Assembly (NCBI GenBank): GCA_023444055.1
Contig: JAEZRV010000073.1
Coordinates: 120,021-184,020 of the forward strand
Origin: Bacillota bacterium
GTDB lineage: Bacteria > Bacillota > Clostridia > Acetivibrionales > DSM-1351
Reading direction: 5' to 3'
DNA: 64,000 nt
Shown piece after piece: positions 44,210 to 52,828 of this stretch (position 1 is the first letter of the stretch; every line of letters starts with the position of its first letter). A model generated the notes under the pieces. The model worked only from the letters and a program-made list of their open reading frames with translations. It was not told the DNA's origin and did not search any database. A program made the translations under genes and the position numbers.

Positions 44210-44977
44210 ATGAAAGTATTAGGAATAGATTTAGGAAGCAGAGAGGTTAAAATTGCCCTTATGGAAAAGGGCGTGATAGTAGATAAGAAGAAAATTAGCA
44301 CTATGTTTTTTTATAAAAACTATTGTACATTTAATAAGAACAAGAACAAGCTTGAGGTTGATGTGGTTAAACTTGGAATTTACGAACCTGTTGAAGCAGT
44401 TTCAACTGGCTATGGGAGGAATAACACAGATATCAGAATGTTTAAACCAATAACAGAAATAAAAGCTCATGTTTATGGAGCACGGTATCAAACTGGTTTA
44501 AAAGATTTTACTCTTTTGGATATAGGGGGACAGGATGTAAAGGCTGTAAAAGTTGAGAAGGGGCTTGTAACTGACTTAGAGCTGAATGATAAATGTGCGG
44601 CATCCTGCGGAAGATATTTGGAAAATATGGCGGCTGTATTGGAGATCTCCCTTGAGGAAATGACAAAATACTACGAAAATCCAATTGAACTCAACTCAAC
44701 CTGCTCTGTTTTTTCAGAATCAGAATTGATTGGGAAAATAGCTGAAGGGATTAATTTTGAGAGCCTTTGTTCTGGGGTTAACCATTCTCTATATAGTAGA
44801 TTAAGACCTCTTCTCACAAAGTTTAAAGGTCGAAAACTTGTTATGACAGGTGGCGTTGCAAATTGCAGTGCTCTAACTCATTATCTAAAAAACGATTTCG
44901 ATGAGGTTATTCAAGTTGCCGAGCCTCAATTTAACGGGGCGATTGGGTGCTGTAGCTATGGTGCTAAATTATTGTAG
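44210..44977 (+). CDS. HgdC/BcrA-like activator ATPase
   Basis: A 255-residue ASKHA-fold ATPase (BadF/BadG/BcrA/HgdC family). It has VLGIDLGSREVKIALME (phosphate 1), LLDIGGQDVKAVKV (phosphate 2), TGGVANCSAL (adenosine), and the two Cys ligands of the bridging [4Fe-4S] cluster in NDKCAASCGRYLENMA and NSTCSVFSESELIGKI. It uses ATP to push single low-potential electrons into the HgdB-like partner upstream, from which it is 81 bases away. GGGGAG precedes the ATG. Confidence 0.93.
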   Translation: MKVLGIDLGSREVKIALMEKGVIVDKKKISTMFFYKNYCTFNKNKNKLEVDVVKLGIYEPVEAVSTGYGRNNTDIRMFKPITEIKAHVYGARYQTGLKDFTLLDIGGQDVKAVKVEKGLVTDLELNDKCAASCGRYLENMAAVLEISLEEMTKYYENPIELNSTCSVFSESELIGKIAEGINFESLCSGVNHSLYSRLRPLLTKFKGRKLVMTGGVANCSALTHYLKNDFDEVIQVAEPQFNGAIGCCSYGAKLL

Positions 44978-45099
44978 GTATCATATCCATTATATCTGTG
45001 AGTAGGAACTTATGCTGGGTAATGAGAAAATAATTACCTAATAATTATAAATTGTAAGGTATGCGAAGTAATACGTATAGAAATAAGAAGAGTAGTTTG

Positions 45100-45180
45100 A
45101 TTACTATAAATTTGTATTGGCAATATTTTGTGTAAATTATTGTCTTTTCTATATTTTAAATGCCTAACAGTATTATATAA
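45100..45180. repeat. Palindromic interspersed repeat, copy 3 (upstream of queC)
   Basis: It contains ATTACTATAAATTTGTATTG, then TTTTAAATGCCTAACAGTATTATA. The right part matches the ribD copy (TTTTAAATGC then AGTATTA). It is the most diverged copy and ends 23 bases before the queC start. Confidence 0.35.
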
Positions 45181-45203
45181 TAAATGAAAGGAAGAATCGA
45201 GAA

Positions 45204-45881
45204 ATGGAAAAAGCAGTTGTACTTTTATCAGGGGGCCTAGACTCAGCTACAGCTCTGTATTTGGCAAAGTCTGAGGGCTTCGAGGTATATGCACTATCCT
45301 TTGAATATGGACAGAAGCACAAAAAGGAAATTTCTTGTGCAAAAAAATTAGCTCAAATAGCAGGAGTTAAGGAACATATAATAGTAAATACAAATATGGA
45401 TGCTTGGGGAGGCTCGGCGCTGACTGACAATAGTATTGAAGTGCCAGAAGCAGATTTGGAAAGTAGCTCTGTCCCTGTAACTTATGTACCTGCGAGAAAC
45501 ATGATATTTCTCGCATATGCTGCATCCTATGCAGAAGCAAAAGGAGCACAGCATATTTTTATTGGAGTTAGTGAAGTGGATTACTCGGGCTATGTTGACT
45601 GCCGCAAGGAATTCATTGATGGAATGGAAAATGCAATTAACCTTGGAACAGTCTGCGCTGTTGAGAATGGCAAAAAGATAGAAATACATGCTCCATTTAT
45701 AAATATGAAAAAATCTGATGAAATTAAATTAGGAGTATCGTTAGGCGTAGATTACAGCAGCACTTGGACTTGCTATAACGGAGATGAGCAGGCATGCGGG
45801 GTGTGCGATAGCTGTAAATTGAGACTGAGAGCCTTTGAAGAAGCAGGCTTAAAGGATCCAATTAAATATAGACGATTGTAA
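45204..45881 (+). CDS. queC: 7-cyano-7-deazaguanine synthase QueC
   Basis: A 225-residue ATP-dependent enzyme that converts CDG to preQ0 on the way to queuosine. It has the PP-loop VVLLSGGLDSATALYLA, the EYGQKHKKE segment, YVPARNMIFLAYA, and the C-terminal zinc site C-x8-C-x2-C-x2-C in TCYNGDEQACGVCDSCKLR. queD, queE and queF are not adjacent. It follows the preQ1-controlled HgdB/HgdC pair in the same direction, with 226 bases between. Confidence 0.96.
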   Translation: MEKAVVLLSGGLDSATALYLAKSEGFEVYALSFEYGQKHKKEISCAKKLAQIAGVKEHIIVNTNMDAWGGSALTDNSIEVPEADLESSSVPVTYVPARNMIFLAYAASYAEAKGAQHIFIGVSEVDYSGYVDCRKEFIDGMENAINLGTVCAVENGKKIEIHAPFINMKKSDEIKLGVSLGVDYSSTWTCYNGDEQACGVCDSCKLRLRAFEEAGLKDPIKYRRL

Positions 45882-46140
45882 AAAAAGTTGCTAAAGTAAT
45901 TTACAAAGCCTACTGAATGCACAGATCAAGAAATTGACTTTAAGTCAATTTTATAGTTCAAAGCCTGATATGAACGCTAGAACGATAGTAATTATTATAT
46001 TAAGATGAGGCTAGGCTGTAACAGAAAGCTGTTTATAATACAATTGTTATTACAAAGCGGGGAGTGTCATTAGCTATTTGAAAAAGTAGTGGGTGATGCT
46101 CCTATTTTGTTGTATACTAAAGGTTGAAAGGAATTATTTT

Positions 46141-47067
46141 ATGATAAATCAATTGAGCTTATTTGGAGAAGAAGTGAAACAGCATGAAGGGGATAAACAA
46201 GTTAAAACTATAATTTCAGCATCAAGAAGAACAGATATACCAGCGTTTTTTTATGAGTGGTTACAAGATACTCTTGCGAAAGGGTCTGTTGAAGTTCCTA
46301 ATCCAATGTTTCCGAACAAAAAATATACTATAGACTTACGACCTTCAAGTGTTCATTCTATTGTGTTATGGAGCAAGGATTTTAAGAATGTATTAAGAAA
46401 TCCGATGAATCTCAATGAATATAATCTTTACTTTCAATATACAATAAACAACTATTCAAAATTCCTTGAACCTAACGTTCCTAGCTATAAAGAAACACTC
46501 AATACTTTAGATGGCTTACTTGAAAAATATACACCAGAGCAGTTTAATATAAGATTTGATCCAGTAATAATATCTACAAAAGGTGAAATAATCCCGACAT
46601 CTGATATGCCCGAAAAAGCTAGGCTAAATGCTTTTGAACAGTTGTGCATGGACTTAAAGGGTCTTGGTATGGAAAATTGCCGTGTTACAACATCATACCT
46701 TTCAATGTATGGACATGTGAAGAATAAAATTGGTAAATGTGGACTTGATATTATCCATTTTGATGAAGACAAGCAAGTTTCATTTTTTACACAAATTGTT
46801 GAAATTGCGCAAAAATACGATATTTCAATATATTCTTGTGCCAGTCCAATTTTAGAAAAGGTTAAAGGAATTAATAGAGGTCATTGTATTGATGGAGAGC
46901 TACTTGAAAAGCTTTTTGGAGGTAAAGTGAAAAAATCAAAGGATAGCGGTCAAAGGGAAGCATGTGGTTGTACCTGTAGCAGAGAAATAGGGATATATTC
47001 AAGGAATATAAATGGAATGAAGTGTTTGCATGGCTGTAAATATTGCTATGTTGTCGGTTCGTATTAA
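46141..47067 (+). CDS. DUF1848-family Fe-S protein
   Basis: A 308-residue protein. The N-terminus ISASRRTDIPAFFYEWL and KKYTIDLRPSSVHSIVLWSKDFKN are the typical DUF1848 start. The body looks like a TIM-barrel. The C-terminus has a cysteine cluster (ACGCTCSREIGIYSRN, then CLHGCKYCYVVG) that could bind a [4Fe-4S] cluster. The function of the family is not established; a radical-type or DNA-photoproduct-related activity has been suggested only by fold. Start at 46141, with GAAAGGA upstream. It is monocistronic; the preceding 45882-46140 is empty. Confidence 0.85.
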   Translation: MINQLSLFGEEVKQHEGDKQVKTIISASRRTDIPAFFYEWLQDTLAKGSVEVPNPMFPNKKYTIDLRPSSVHSIVLWSKDFKNVLRNPMNLNEYNLYFQYTINNYSKFLEPNVPSYKETLNTLDGLLEKYTPEQFNIRFDPVIISTKGEIIPTSDMPEKARLNAFEQLCMDLKGLGMENCRVTTSYLSMYGHVKNKIGKCGLDIIHFDEDKQVSFFTQIVEIAQKYDISIYSCASPILEKVKGINRGHCIDGELLEKLFGGKVKKSKDSGQREACGCTCSREIGIYSRNINGMKCLHGCKYCYVVGSY

Positions 47068-47231
47068 ATTACTTTGTGAATTGCTTCATTAATGACAATA
47101 TTTTTGTCCAGGAAAGCAGAGGTACTATATTTGGAAATACAGTACCCCCATACTGTATTTTATACTAATATGAATGTAAAAATGTGGTATCACATTTTTA
47201 GATAATAAATAGTGTTATAACATATGCAGGA

Positions 47232-48122
47232 TTAATAACCTATATCTTTTGCTGTCATAAGATGTACTAAATGCCAGAAAACATCACCAGAATCCAGACC
47301 ACTTAAATGCCAGCCAGCACTGCAAAGTCCAACTCTTGCTCTTGATAATATTGAATCTAAATTCGGGTAGGCTTGAGACATAAGTGAAGTAAATCTCTCA
47401 CCGAGACCATCCAGCAAAACACCCATGTCGTGTGAAGGATTACCAATCCCTGCGACTCCAAAATCCAGAAAGCCAATTACATTTTTATAGTTTTCATCTA
47501 CAATTATATGCTCAAGTCCCAAGTCACCGTGTATTAAACATGGAGAGTAGTTAAACCAGTCTGCTCCGTTTTCTATACCTCTAAAAGACGCTTCTACACA
47601 GGAAAGAGTATAAGACCTCATATGGGGATATAGCTCATCCTTTACACGTTTATAATATGTGACAAGTCTTTCGTAAGCCTCAGCGGGGTTGTCTGTAGAT
47701 GCAGGAGAAACTTTTATTCCACTTGTTTTTATATCATCTAAGGATATACTATGCATTTGATACATATAATCTCCAATTTGTTCCATTAACTCTTTTTGGT
47801 TTATATTATCATATTCAAAAAGCCGATGACGGAAAAGCTGTTCACCGTGAATATAAGGATAATATACTACTCCATAATCAAGACGCTCCATTTTTGGAAC
47901 TGGGATATTAGTTTTTTCTCGTATAAGGTTTATACATTTAAGTTCGTTTTCAAGCAAATCTTTAGCATAATCTACTTTTGCAAATCTTACTAATATTTCA
48001 TTATTAACAAGCACTAAGTCATTATGTAAGCCTTGGTCAAAGGTTGGTTTTATTGATTTTATACGCATATGTGGAAAGTAGCCCTCAATTTTTCGCTGGT
48101 ATGTTACTAATTTATTATCCAT
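47232..48122 (-). CDS. APH-family phosphotransferase (APH(2'')-like)
   Basis: A 296-residue kinase-fold protein. The catalytic loop is LIHGDLGLEHIIVDENYKN and the metal-site segment is GFLDFGVAGIGNPSHDMG. This resembles APH(2'')-type aminoglycoside kinases (HxDxSxxHIL, then GIIDFGDAAIxDP) and macrolide kinases (HGDLHPGHI). It may inactivate an aminoglycoside or macrolide, or be a housekeeping small-molecule kinase. AAGGAG lies 7 bases before the ATG. The leader holds a terminator-like hairpin and a short ORF, as in attenuation-controlled resistance genes. Confidence 0.82.
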   Translation of the reverse strand: MDNKLVTYQRKIEGYFPHMRIKSIKPTFDQGLHNDLVLVNNEILVRFAKVDYAKDLLENELKCINLIREKTNIPVPKMERLDYGVVYYPYIHGEQLFRHRLFEYDNINQKELMEQIGDYMYQMHSISLDDIKTSGIKVSPASTDNPAEAYERLVTYYKRVKDELYPHMRSYTLSCVEASFRGIENGADWFNYSPCLIHGDLGLEHIIVDENYKNVIGFLDFGVAGIGNPSHDMGVLLDGLGERFTSLMSQAYPNLDSILSRARVGLCSAGWHLSGLDSGDVFWHLVHLMTAKDIGY

Positions 48123-48144
48123 AACAAATCTCCTTTAATATAAA

Positions 48145-48169
48145 AGCCATGAGCAAAACGCCCATGGCT
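48145..48169 (-). terminator. Attenuator hairpin in the leader of the APH gene
   Basis: Read on the minus strand, AGCCATGGGCG-TTTT-GCTCATGGCT makes a 10-bp interrupted stem followed by TTTATA, 12-15 bases before the APH ribosome site. Its position inside the leader suggests conditional termination. A second stem (TATTCAA/TTGAATA, about 48172-48190) lies just upstream and could compete. Confidence 0.6.
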
Positions 48170-48210
48170 AATATTCAATATAGTTGAATACTACAAGTAG
48201 GCGTTAATCT

Positions 48211-48297
48211 TTATGAAAGCACACGAAACAAACGGCATATAAATACCGCATAGACGAATATCGCTTCCGAAATAATTAAGCCTTTAAACGCATTCAA
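48211..48297 (-). CDS. Candidate leader peptide of the APH gene (28 codons, TTG start)
   Basis: GGAGG (about 48302-48306) precedes a TTG at 48297 that opens 28 codons, including SEAIFVYAVFICRLFRVLS. The AIFVYAV stretch recalls IFVI-type arrest peptides of erm leaders. An overlapping alternative with better spacing is the ATG at 48293, which encodes only MRLKA (48276-48293); Met-Arg-Leu is a known macrolide-dependent stalling motif. Either could couple ribosome stalling to the attenuator downstream. Both are inferred. Confidence 0.4.
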   Translation of the reverse strand: MNAFKGLIISEAIFVYAVFICRLFRVLS

Positions 48298-48310
48298 TTA
48301 TCCTCCATAT

Positions 48311-48809
48311 TTGTAATACTTATAATATATCAGCATATATAGTTTATTTCAACATGGTTTGCAATACAAATTATAAAACTAAAAATACTAAAATAAGACT
48401 CAGGTCTTCAAGTATATATAATCAATTAAGTTTACAGATTGATAGCCTAAATGCTCACTTTCTAATTTAAAAACATTATTGCTCAAAAATCCAAGCAAAC
48501 ACAAGAAAATTAAATATAGTATCAGAAAACTGCTTTTGATTAGCGTATGTCTTTTAAAATAAGAAGTTGCTTATTTATACAGATTTTAGTATTATAAAAT
48601 AAAGGTCAAAGAAAGTCAAAGTTAGATTGAATTATGACCTTAAAATTATTCAGTTGCATTAAAATGAAAATATTTAATGAAAAACATGTTAAAAATTTAA
48701 ATACAAATAAATATATTTATATGACTTAAAAATAGAATTAGCTCTGCATAACAAAGATGATTAAGGCTTAAATGACTGATATATTGTAGCAAGAAAGGAG
48801 GGTGCTTAT
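48311..48809. other. Intergenic region upstream of the DnaJ-like gene
   Basis: About 500 AT-rich bases. It carries divergent promoters for the APH leader and the chaperone operon. No gene, CIRCE-like operator (TTAGCACTC inverted repeat) or strong hairpin was seen. Confidence 0.5.
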
Positions 48810-49748
48810 ATGCAATATAATGACTATTATAGCGCTCTTGGAATTGAAAAGAATGCATCACAAGATGATATAAAAAAAGCATATAGAAAGCTTGCAAAAA
48901 AATATCATCCTGATGTTAATCCTAATGATAAGAAGGCAGAGGAAAAATTTAAGCAAATAAGTGAAGCATATGAGGTACTTAGTGACCCTGAAAAGAGAAA
49001 GAAATATGATACTTTTGGAAGCGCAACAAATTTTGAAAATGGGTATGATTTTGACCCGTCTAAGTATGGTGGAAATGTAAGGTATGAGTATCGAACAGGA
49101 GATTCCGCAAACCATAGTGATTTTTTCAATATGTTTTTTGGAGGAAATGGCTTTGATTTTGATTTGGGTAGTATTTTTGGCAATAAAGGTGCATCTGGCA
49201 GGAGCAGAAACTACTCCAATGATGGGAAAGATATTGAGACTCAGATAGAGCTTACTATTGAAGAGGGGTTCAACGGAATAGAAAAGAGGATTACTTTAAG
49301 AAGTCAAAGTGGTGAAAGGGGTCTTACTTTTAAAGTTCCAAAAGGTGTTAAGGATGGTGAAAAAATCAGGCTTCATGGTCAGGGTGAGAGTGGTGCTAAT
49401 GGTGGAAAAAATGGGGATTTATATCTAGTAGTTAAGTTAAAATCAAGCAACAAATTTACTATAGAAGGCAACAATCTTATTACCAATTTAGACATTATGC
49501 CGTGGGATGCTGCTTTGGGCTGTGAAATGGCTGTTGAGACTATTGATGGCAAGATTCTGATAAAAGTACCATCAGGTGTACAGACTGACAGCAAAATACG
49601 TGCAGCAGGTAAAGGGTATACCGACAGGAATGGTGTACGAGGTGACCTCTATATAAAGATACGTATAGTTAACCCGGGAAATATTACTGGTGAAATGAAA
49701 GAGCTGTATGAGAAATTACGTAAGACTTCTAATAAAGAAAAAAAATAA
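48810..49748 (+). CDS. DnaJ-class co-chaperone (CbpA-like, type II)
   Basis: 312 residues. The J domain is at 1-70 with the HPD motif in KKYHPDVNPND. A Gly/Phe-rich linker follows (GGNVRYEYR, NMFFGGNGFDFDLGSIFG). The DnaJ C-terminal substrate domains span ~125-305 (ETQIELTIEEGFNGIEKRI, LHGQGESGANGG). There is no CxxCxGxG zinc domain, which separates it from DnaJ proper. It stimulates a DnaK ATPase in protein refolding. AGGAGG precedes the ATG. The clpB gene follows by 74 bases, so the two probably form a stress operon. Confidence 0.93.
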   Translation: MQYNDYYSALGIEKNASQDDIKKAYRKLAKKYHPDVNPNDKKAEEKFKQISEAYEVLSDPEKRKKYDTFGSATNFENGYDFDPSKYGGNVRYEYRTGDSANHSDFFNMFFGGNGFDFDLGSIFGNKGASGRSRNYSNDGKDIETQIELTIEEGFNGIEKRITLRSQSGERGLTFKVPKGVKDGEKIRLHGQGESGANGGKNGDLYLVVKLKSSNKFTIEGNNLITNLDIMPWDAALGCEMAVETIDGKILIKVPSGVQTDSKIRAAGKGYTDRNGVRGDLYIKIRIVNPGNITGEMKELYEKLRKTSNKEKK

Positions 49749-49822
49749 CGTAACGAGTGTACCAATAGTTTTTTTATGTGAAAATATTGATTGGATAATA
49801 TTGGAAAACGGGGGTATTAAAC

Positions 49823-52432
49823 ATGGATATAGAGAGATTTACAGAAAAAGCACAAAGTGCGATTTCAGAATCACAAGATATAGCTTTAAAAATGGGACAT
49901 CAGCAGGTAGATGGAGAACATTTACATTTTGCTTTGTTAACCCAGGAAGATGGGCTTATTCCAAAGCTTATTGGATACATGGGGCAGGATATAGGGCTTT
50001 TTACCAATGATATAGAGGCAGAGCTTAAAAAGCTTCCAAAGGTATATGGAAGCGGTGCCTCAAGCATGTATGCAACAAGGCGGTACAATGAGATTATGGT
50101 ACATTCAGAGGAAGAAGCAAAGCGTTTTAAGGATGAATACACCAGTGTTGAACACATTTATATGGCTTTGCTAAAGGAGAAGAATACGCCATCACAGTCT
50201 GTTTTCAAACGCTATGGGATTACACTTGAGAAGTTTATGACAGCACTAAGCAAAGTTAGGAGCAATCAGAGAATAACATCAAAGAACCCAGAAGATACCT
50301 ATGATGCTTTGAAGAAGTATGGACGAGATTTGGTTGAATATGCCAGAAGCGGAAAGCTAGACCCTGTTATTGGCAGAGATTCTGAGATTCGAAGAGCTAT
50401 ACGAATTTTATCCAGAAGGACAAAGAATAATCCTGTATTGATAGGAGAACCAGGTGTTGGAAAAACTGCAGTTGTAGAAGGACTTGCACAAAGAATTCTA
50501 AAAGGTGATGTTCCTGAAGGGCTAAAGGATAAAACAATTTTCGCACTTGATATGGGTTCACTGATTGCTGGAGCTAAGTACAGAGGGGAGTTTGAAGAAA
50601 GGCTTAAAGCAGTTTTAAATGATGTAAATAAATCAAATGGCAGAGTTATTTTGTTTATTGATGAGCTTCATAATATTGTCGGTGCTGGAAAAGCAGAAGG
50701 CTCTATGGATGCAAGTAATATTTTAAAGCCAATGCTTGCAAGAGGAGAGCTTCACTGTATCGGAGCAACTACACTTGATGAATATAGAAAATATATTGAA
50801 AAGGATGCAGCGCTTGAAAGAAGATTTCAGCCAATAGTTGTAGACCAGCCTACAGTGGAGGATACTATTTCAATATTGAGAGGACTAAAGGAGCGCTTTG
50901 AAATACACCACGGAGTAAGAATTACTGACAGTGCTATTATAGCCTGTGCTGTATTGTCAAATAGGTATATCAGCGATAGATTTTTGCCGGATAAAGCTAT
51001 AGACCTTATGGATGAGGCGGCTGCTATGATAAGAACTGAAATTGACAGTATGCCGACAGAGCTTGATGAAATATCCAGACGTGTTATGCAGCTTGAAATT
51101 GAACGCCATGCCCTCAAAAAAGAGGAGGATGAGGTTTCGTTGGAAAGACTGAATGCTTTGGAAAAGGAAATAGCTTCATTAAAGGAAAAAGCTGATGGAA
51201 TGAAAGCTCAATGGGAGCTGGAAAAGGAAAATATTAAAAGAGAAAAGGATATTAAACAGCAAATTGAAGAGGTCAAAAGGCAGATTGATGATGCGGAAAG
51301 AAGCTATGACCTTAACCAGCTTGCAGTATTAAAGCATGGAAGACTGCCTGAATTACAAAAACAGCTTGAGGGAGAAAAGGAACGTAAAAAGTCTAATGAA
51401 GCTTTACTTTTAAAAGAAGAGGTTTCGGAGGAGCAAATTTCTCAGATAGTTTCTATGTGGACGGGAATACCTGTCACAAGGCTGGTAGAAAACGAAAAGG
51501 AAAAGCTCTTGCATTTGGAAGAAATTCTTCATAAGCGTGTTGTTGGTCAGGAAGAAGCTGTTACTGAAGTTTCAAATGCTGTTATTCGTGCTAGGTCAGG
51601 TCTGAAAGATCCTAGAAGACCAATTGGTTCATTTGTTTTTCTTGGACCAACAGGTGTAGGTAAGACAGAATTGGCAAAAGCCTTATCTGAAGCTCTTTTT
51701 GATAGTGAAGACAATGTTGTTCGTATAGATATGTCAGAATATATGGAAAAACATTCGGTGGCGCGACTAATAGGTGCACCTCCAGGGTATGTCGGATATG
51801 ATGAAGGAGGACAGTTGACTGAGGCTGTTAGAAGAAAGCCTTATTGTGTAATTTTATTTGACGAGATTGAAAAGGCGCATCCAGAGGTGTTCAATGTACT
51901 GCTACAACTCTTAGATGATGGACGACTAACAGATAGTCAAGGCAGGACTGTAGACTTTAAGAATACAGTTGTAATTATGACTTCAAACTTAGGAAGTCAA
52001 TATCTACTAAATGGCATAAATACTGATGGTGAGATAGAAGAAGCTGCAAGAGAGTCAGTTATGGGAGAGTTAAACAGATGCTTTAAACCGGAGTTTTTAA
52101 ATCGTATTGATGAAGTTGTTCTCTTTAAGCCGCTCCGAAAGGAAGAAATTATAAAGATAATTGACCTATCATTAAAAGATATTCAAAAAAGGCTTGAGGA
52201 CAGACGATTAGTTCTAAAAGTATCGGATTCTGCAAAACAATATATGGCTCAAGATGCTTACAATCCTGCATTTGGTGCTAGACCTGTTAAACGATACATG
52301 CAGAAGTTTATTGAAACTGAGATTGGAAAGATGATTATAAAAGGGAATGTAACTGATGGTAAAACTATTAATATTGATTATGTAAATAACGGACTGAAAA
52401 TTAGTGTAACTGATAGAAGTTATCTCCTATAG
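49823..52432 (+). CDS. clpB: ClpB disaggregase
   Basis: 869 residues, normal for ClpB. N-domain (1-~145) opens MDIERFTEKAQSAISES. AAA1 has GEPGVGKT (~214) and LFIDELHNIVGAG. A middle coiled coil (~410-525) has LEKEIASLKEKADG and neighbouring heptads, which marks ClpB rather than ClpC. AAA2 has GPTGVGKTELAKALSE, VRIDMSEYMEKHSVARLIG and ILFDEIEKAHPEVFN. It threads aggregated proteins with DnaK/DnaJ. A GGGGGT site precedes the ATG. No CtsR box was recognised upstream. Confidence 0.97.
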   Translation: MDIERFTEKAQSAISESQDIALKMGHQQVDGEHLHFALLTQEDGLIPKLIGYMGQDIGLFTNDIEAELKKLPKVYGSGASSMYATRRYNEIMVHSEEEAKRFKDEYTSVEHIYMALLKEKNTPSQSVFKRYGITLEKFMTALSKVRSNQRITSKNPEDTYDALKKYGRDLVEYARSGKLDPVIGRDSEIRRAIRILSRRTKNNPVLIGEPGVGKTAVVEGLAQRILKGDVPEGLKDKTIFALDMGSLIAGAKYRGEFEERLKAVLNDVNKSNGRVILFIDELHNIVGAGKAEGSMDASNILKPMLARGELHCIGATTLDEYRKYIEKDAALERRFQPIVVDQPTVEDTISILRGLKERFEIHHGVRITDSAIIACAVLSNRYISDRFLPDKAIDLMDEAAAMIRTEIDSMPTELDEISRRVMQLEIERHALKKEEDEVSLERLNALEKEIASLKEKADGMKAQWELEKENIKREKDIKQQIEEVKRQIDDAERSYDLNQLAVLKHGRLPELQKQLEGEKERKKSNEALLLKEEVSEEQISQIVSMWTGIPVTRLVENEKEKLLHLEEILHKRVVGQEEAVTEVSNAVIRARSGLKDPRRPIGSFVFLGPTGVGKTELAKALSEALFDSEDNVVRIDMSEYMEKHSVARLIGAPPGYVGYDEGGQLTEAVRRKPYCVILFDEIEKAHPEVFNVLLQLLDDGRLTDSQGRTVDFKNTVVIMTSNLGSQYLLNGINTDGEIEEAARESVMGELNRCFKPEFLNRIDEVVLFKPLRKEEIIKIIDLSLKDIQKRLEDRRLVLKVSDSAKQYMAQDAYNPAFGARPVKRYMQKFIETEIGKMIIKGNVTDGKTINIDYVNNGLKISVTDRSYLL

Positions 52433-52616
52433 TAATGTTTAACAAAAATGGTGTATAGATTTTTATTTACAAATAATATTGAAAATAGAGGTATTATGGA
52501 TTAATATATTAGTATAGTAGCATGGTATTACGGTAGAAAAGTATTAAATAATAAGATTTATTCTAAAATAGATAAAAATAATAATACACTTTTTAACAAG
52601 GGTAGGTAGTCTTAAG

Positions 52617-52646
52617 ACACTATAGATAGCTCTGTATCTATAGTGT
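52617..52646 (+). terminator. Hairpin after clpB
   Basis: A 12-bp perfect stem, ACACTATAGATA and its complement, with a 6-base loop, followed by GTTTGA. The T run is weak, but position and stem fit a clpB terminator. Confidence 0.6.
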
Positions 52647-52720
52647 GTTTGACTTAAATACTCTTGATAAAAGGTGTATAAAGTGTTTGTTTTGTTTATT
52701 TAGAAGAATACTTTTAAACG

Positions 52721-52746
52721 AATACCCTGTAAAGGGTATTTTTTGT
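52721..52746 (+). terminator. Terminator or attenuator before the tryptophanase-like gene
   Basis: AATACCC-TGTAAA-GGGTATT with TTTT following, about 85 bases before the start codon. It may be a second terminator for the clpB operon or an attenuator in the leader of the lyase gene. Confidence 0.6.
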
Positions 52747-52828
52747 GTTTAAATAATCTTTTAATAATATTACCCCTGTTACTATTTAAAAAAAGCTTTT
52801 AATATGATTTAAAGTGGAGGGTTATTAA

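Noticed and set aside
48810..49822. CIRCE or CtsR operator before the DnaJ-clpB operon
   Set aside because: No TTAGCACTC inverted repeat or tandem GGTCAAA heptads were found in the upstream DNA.
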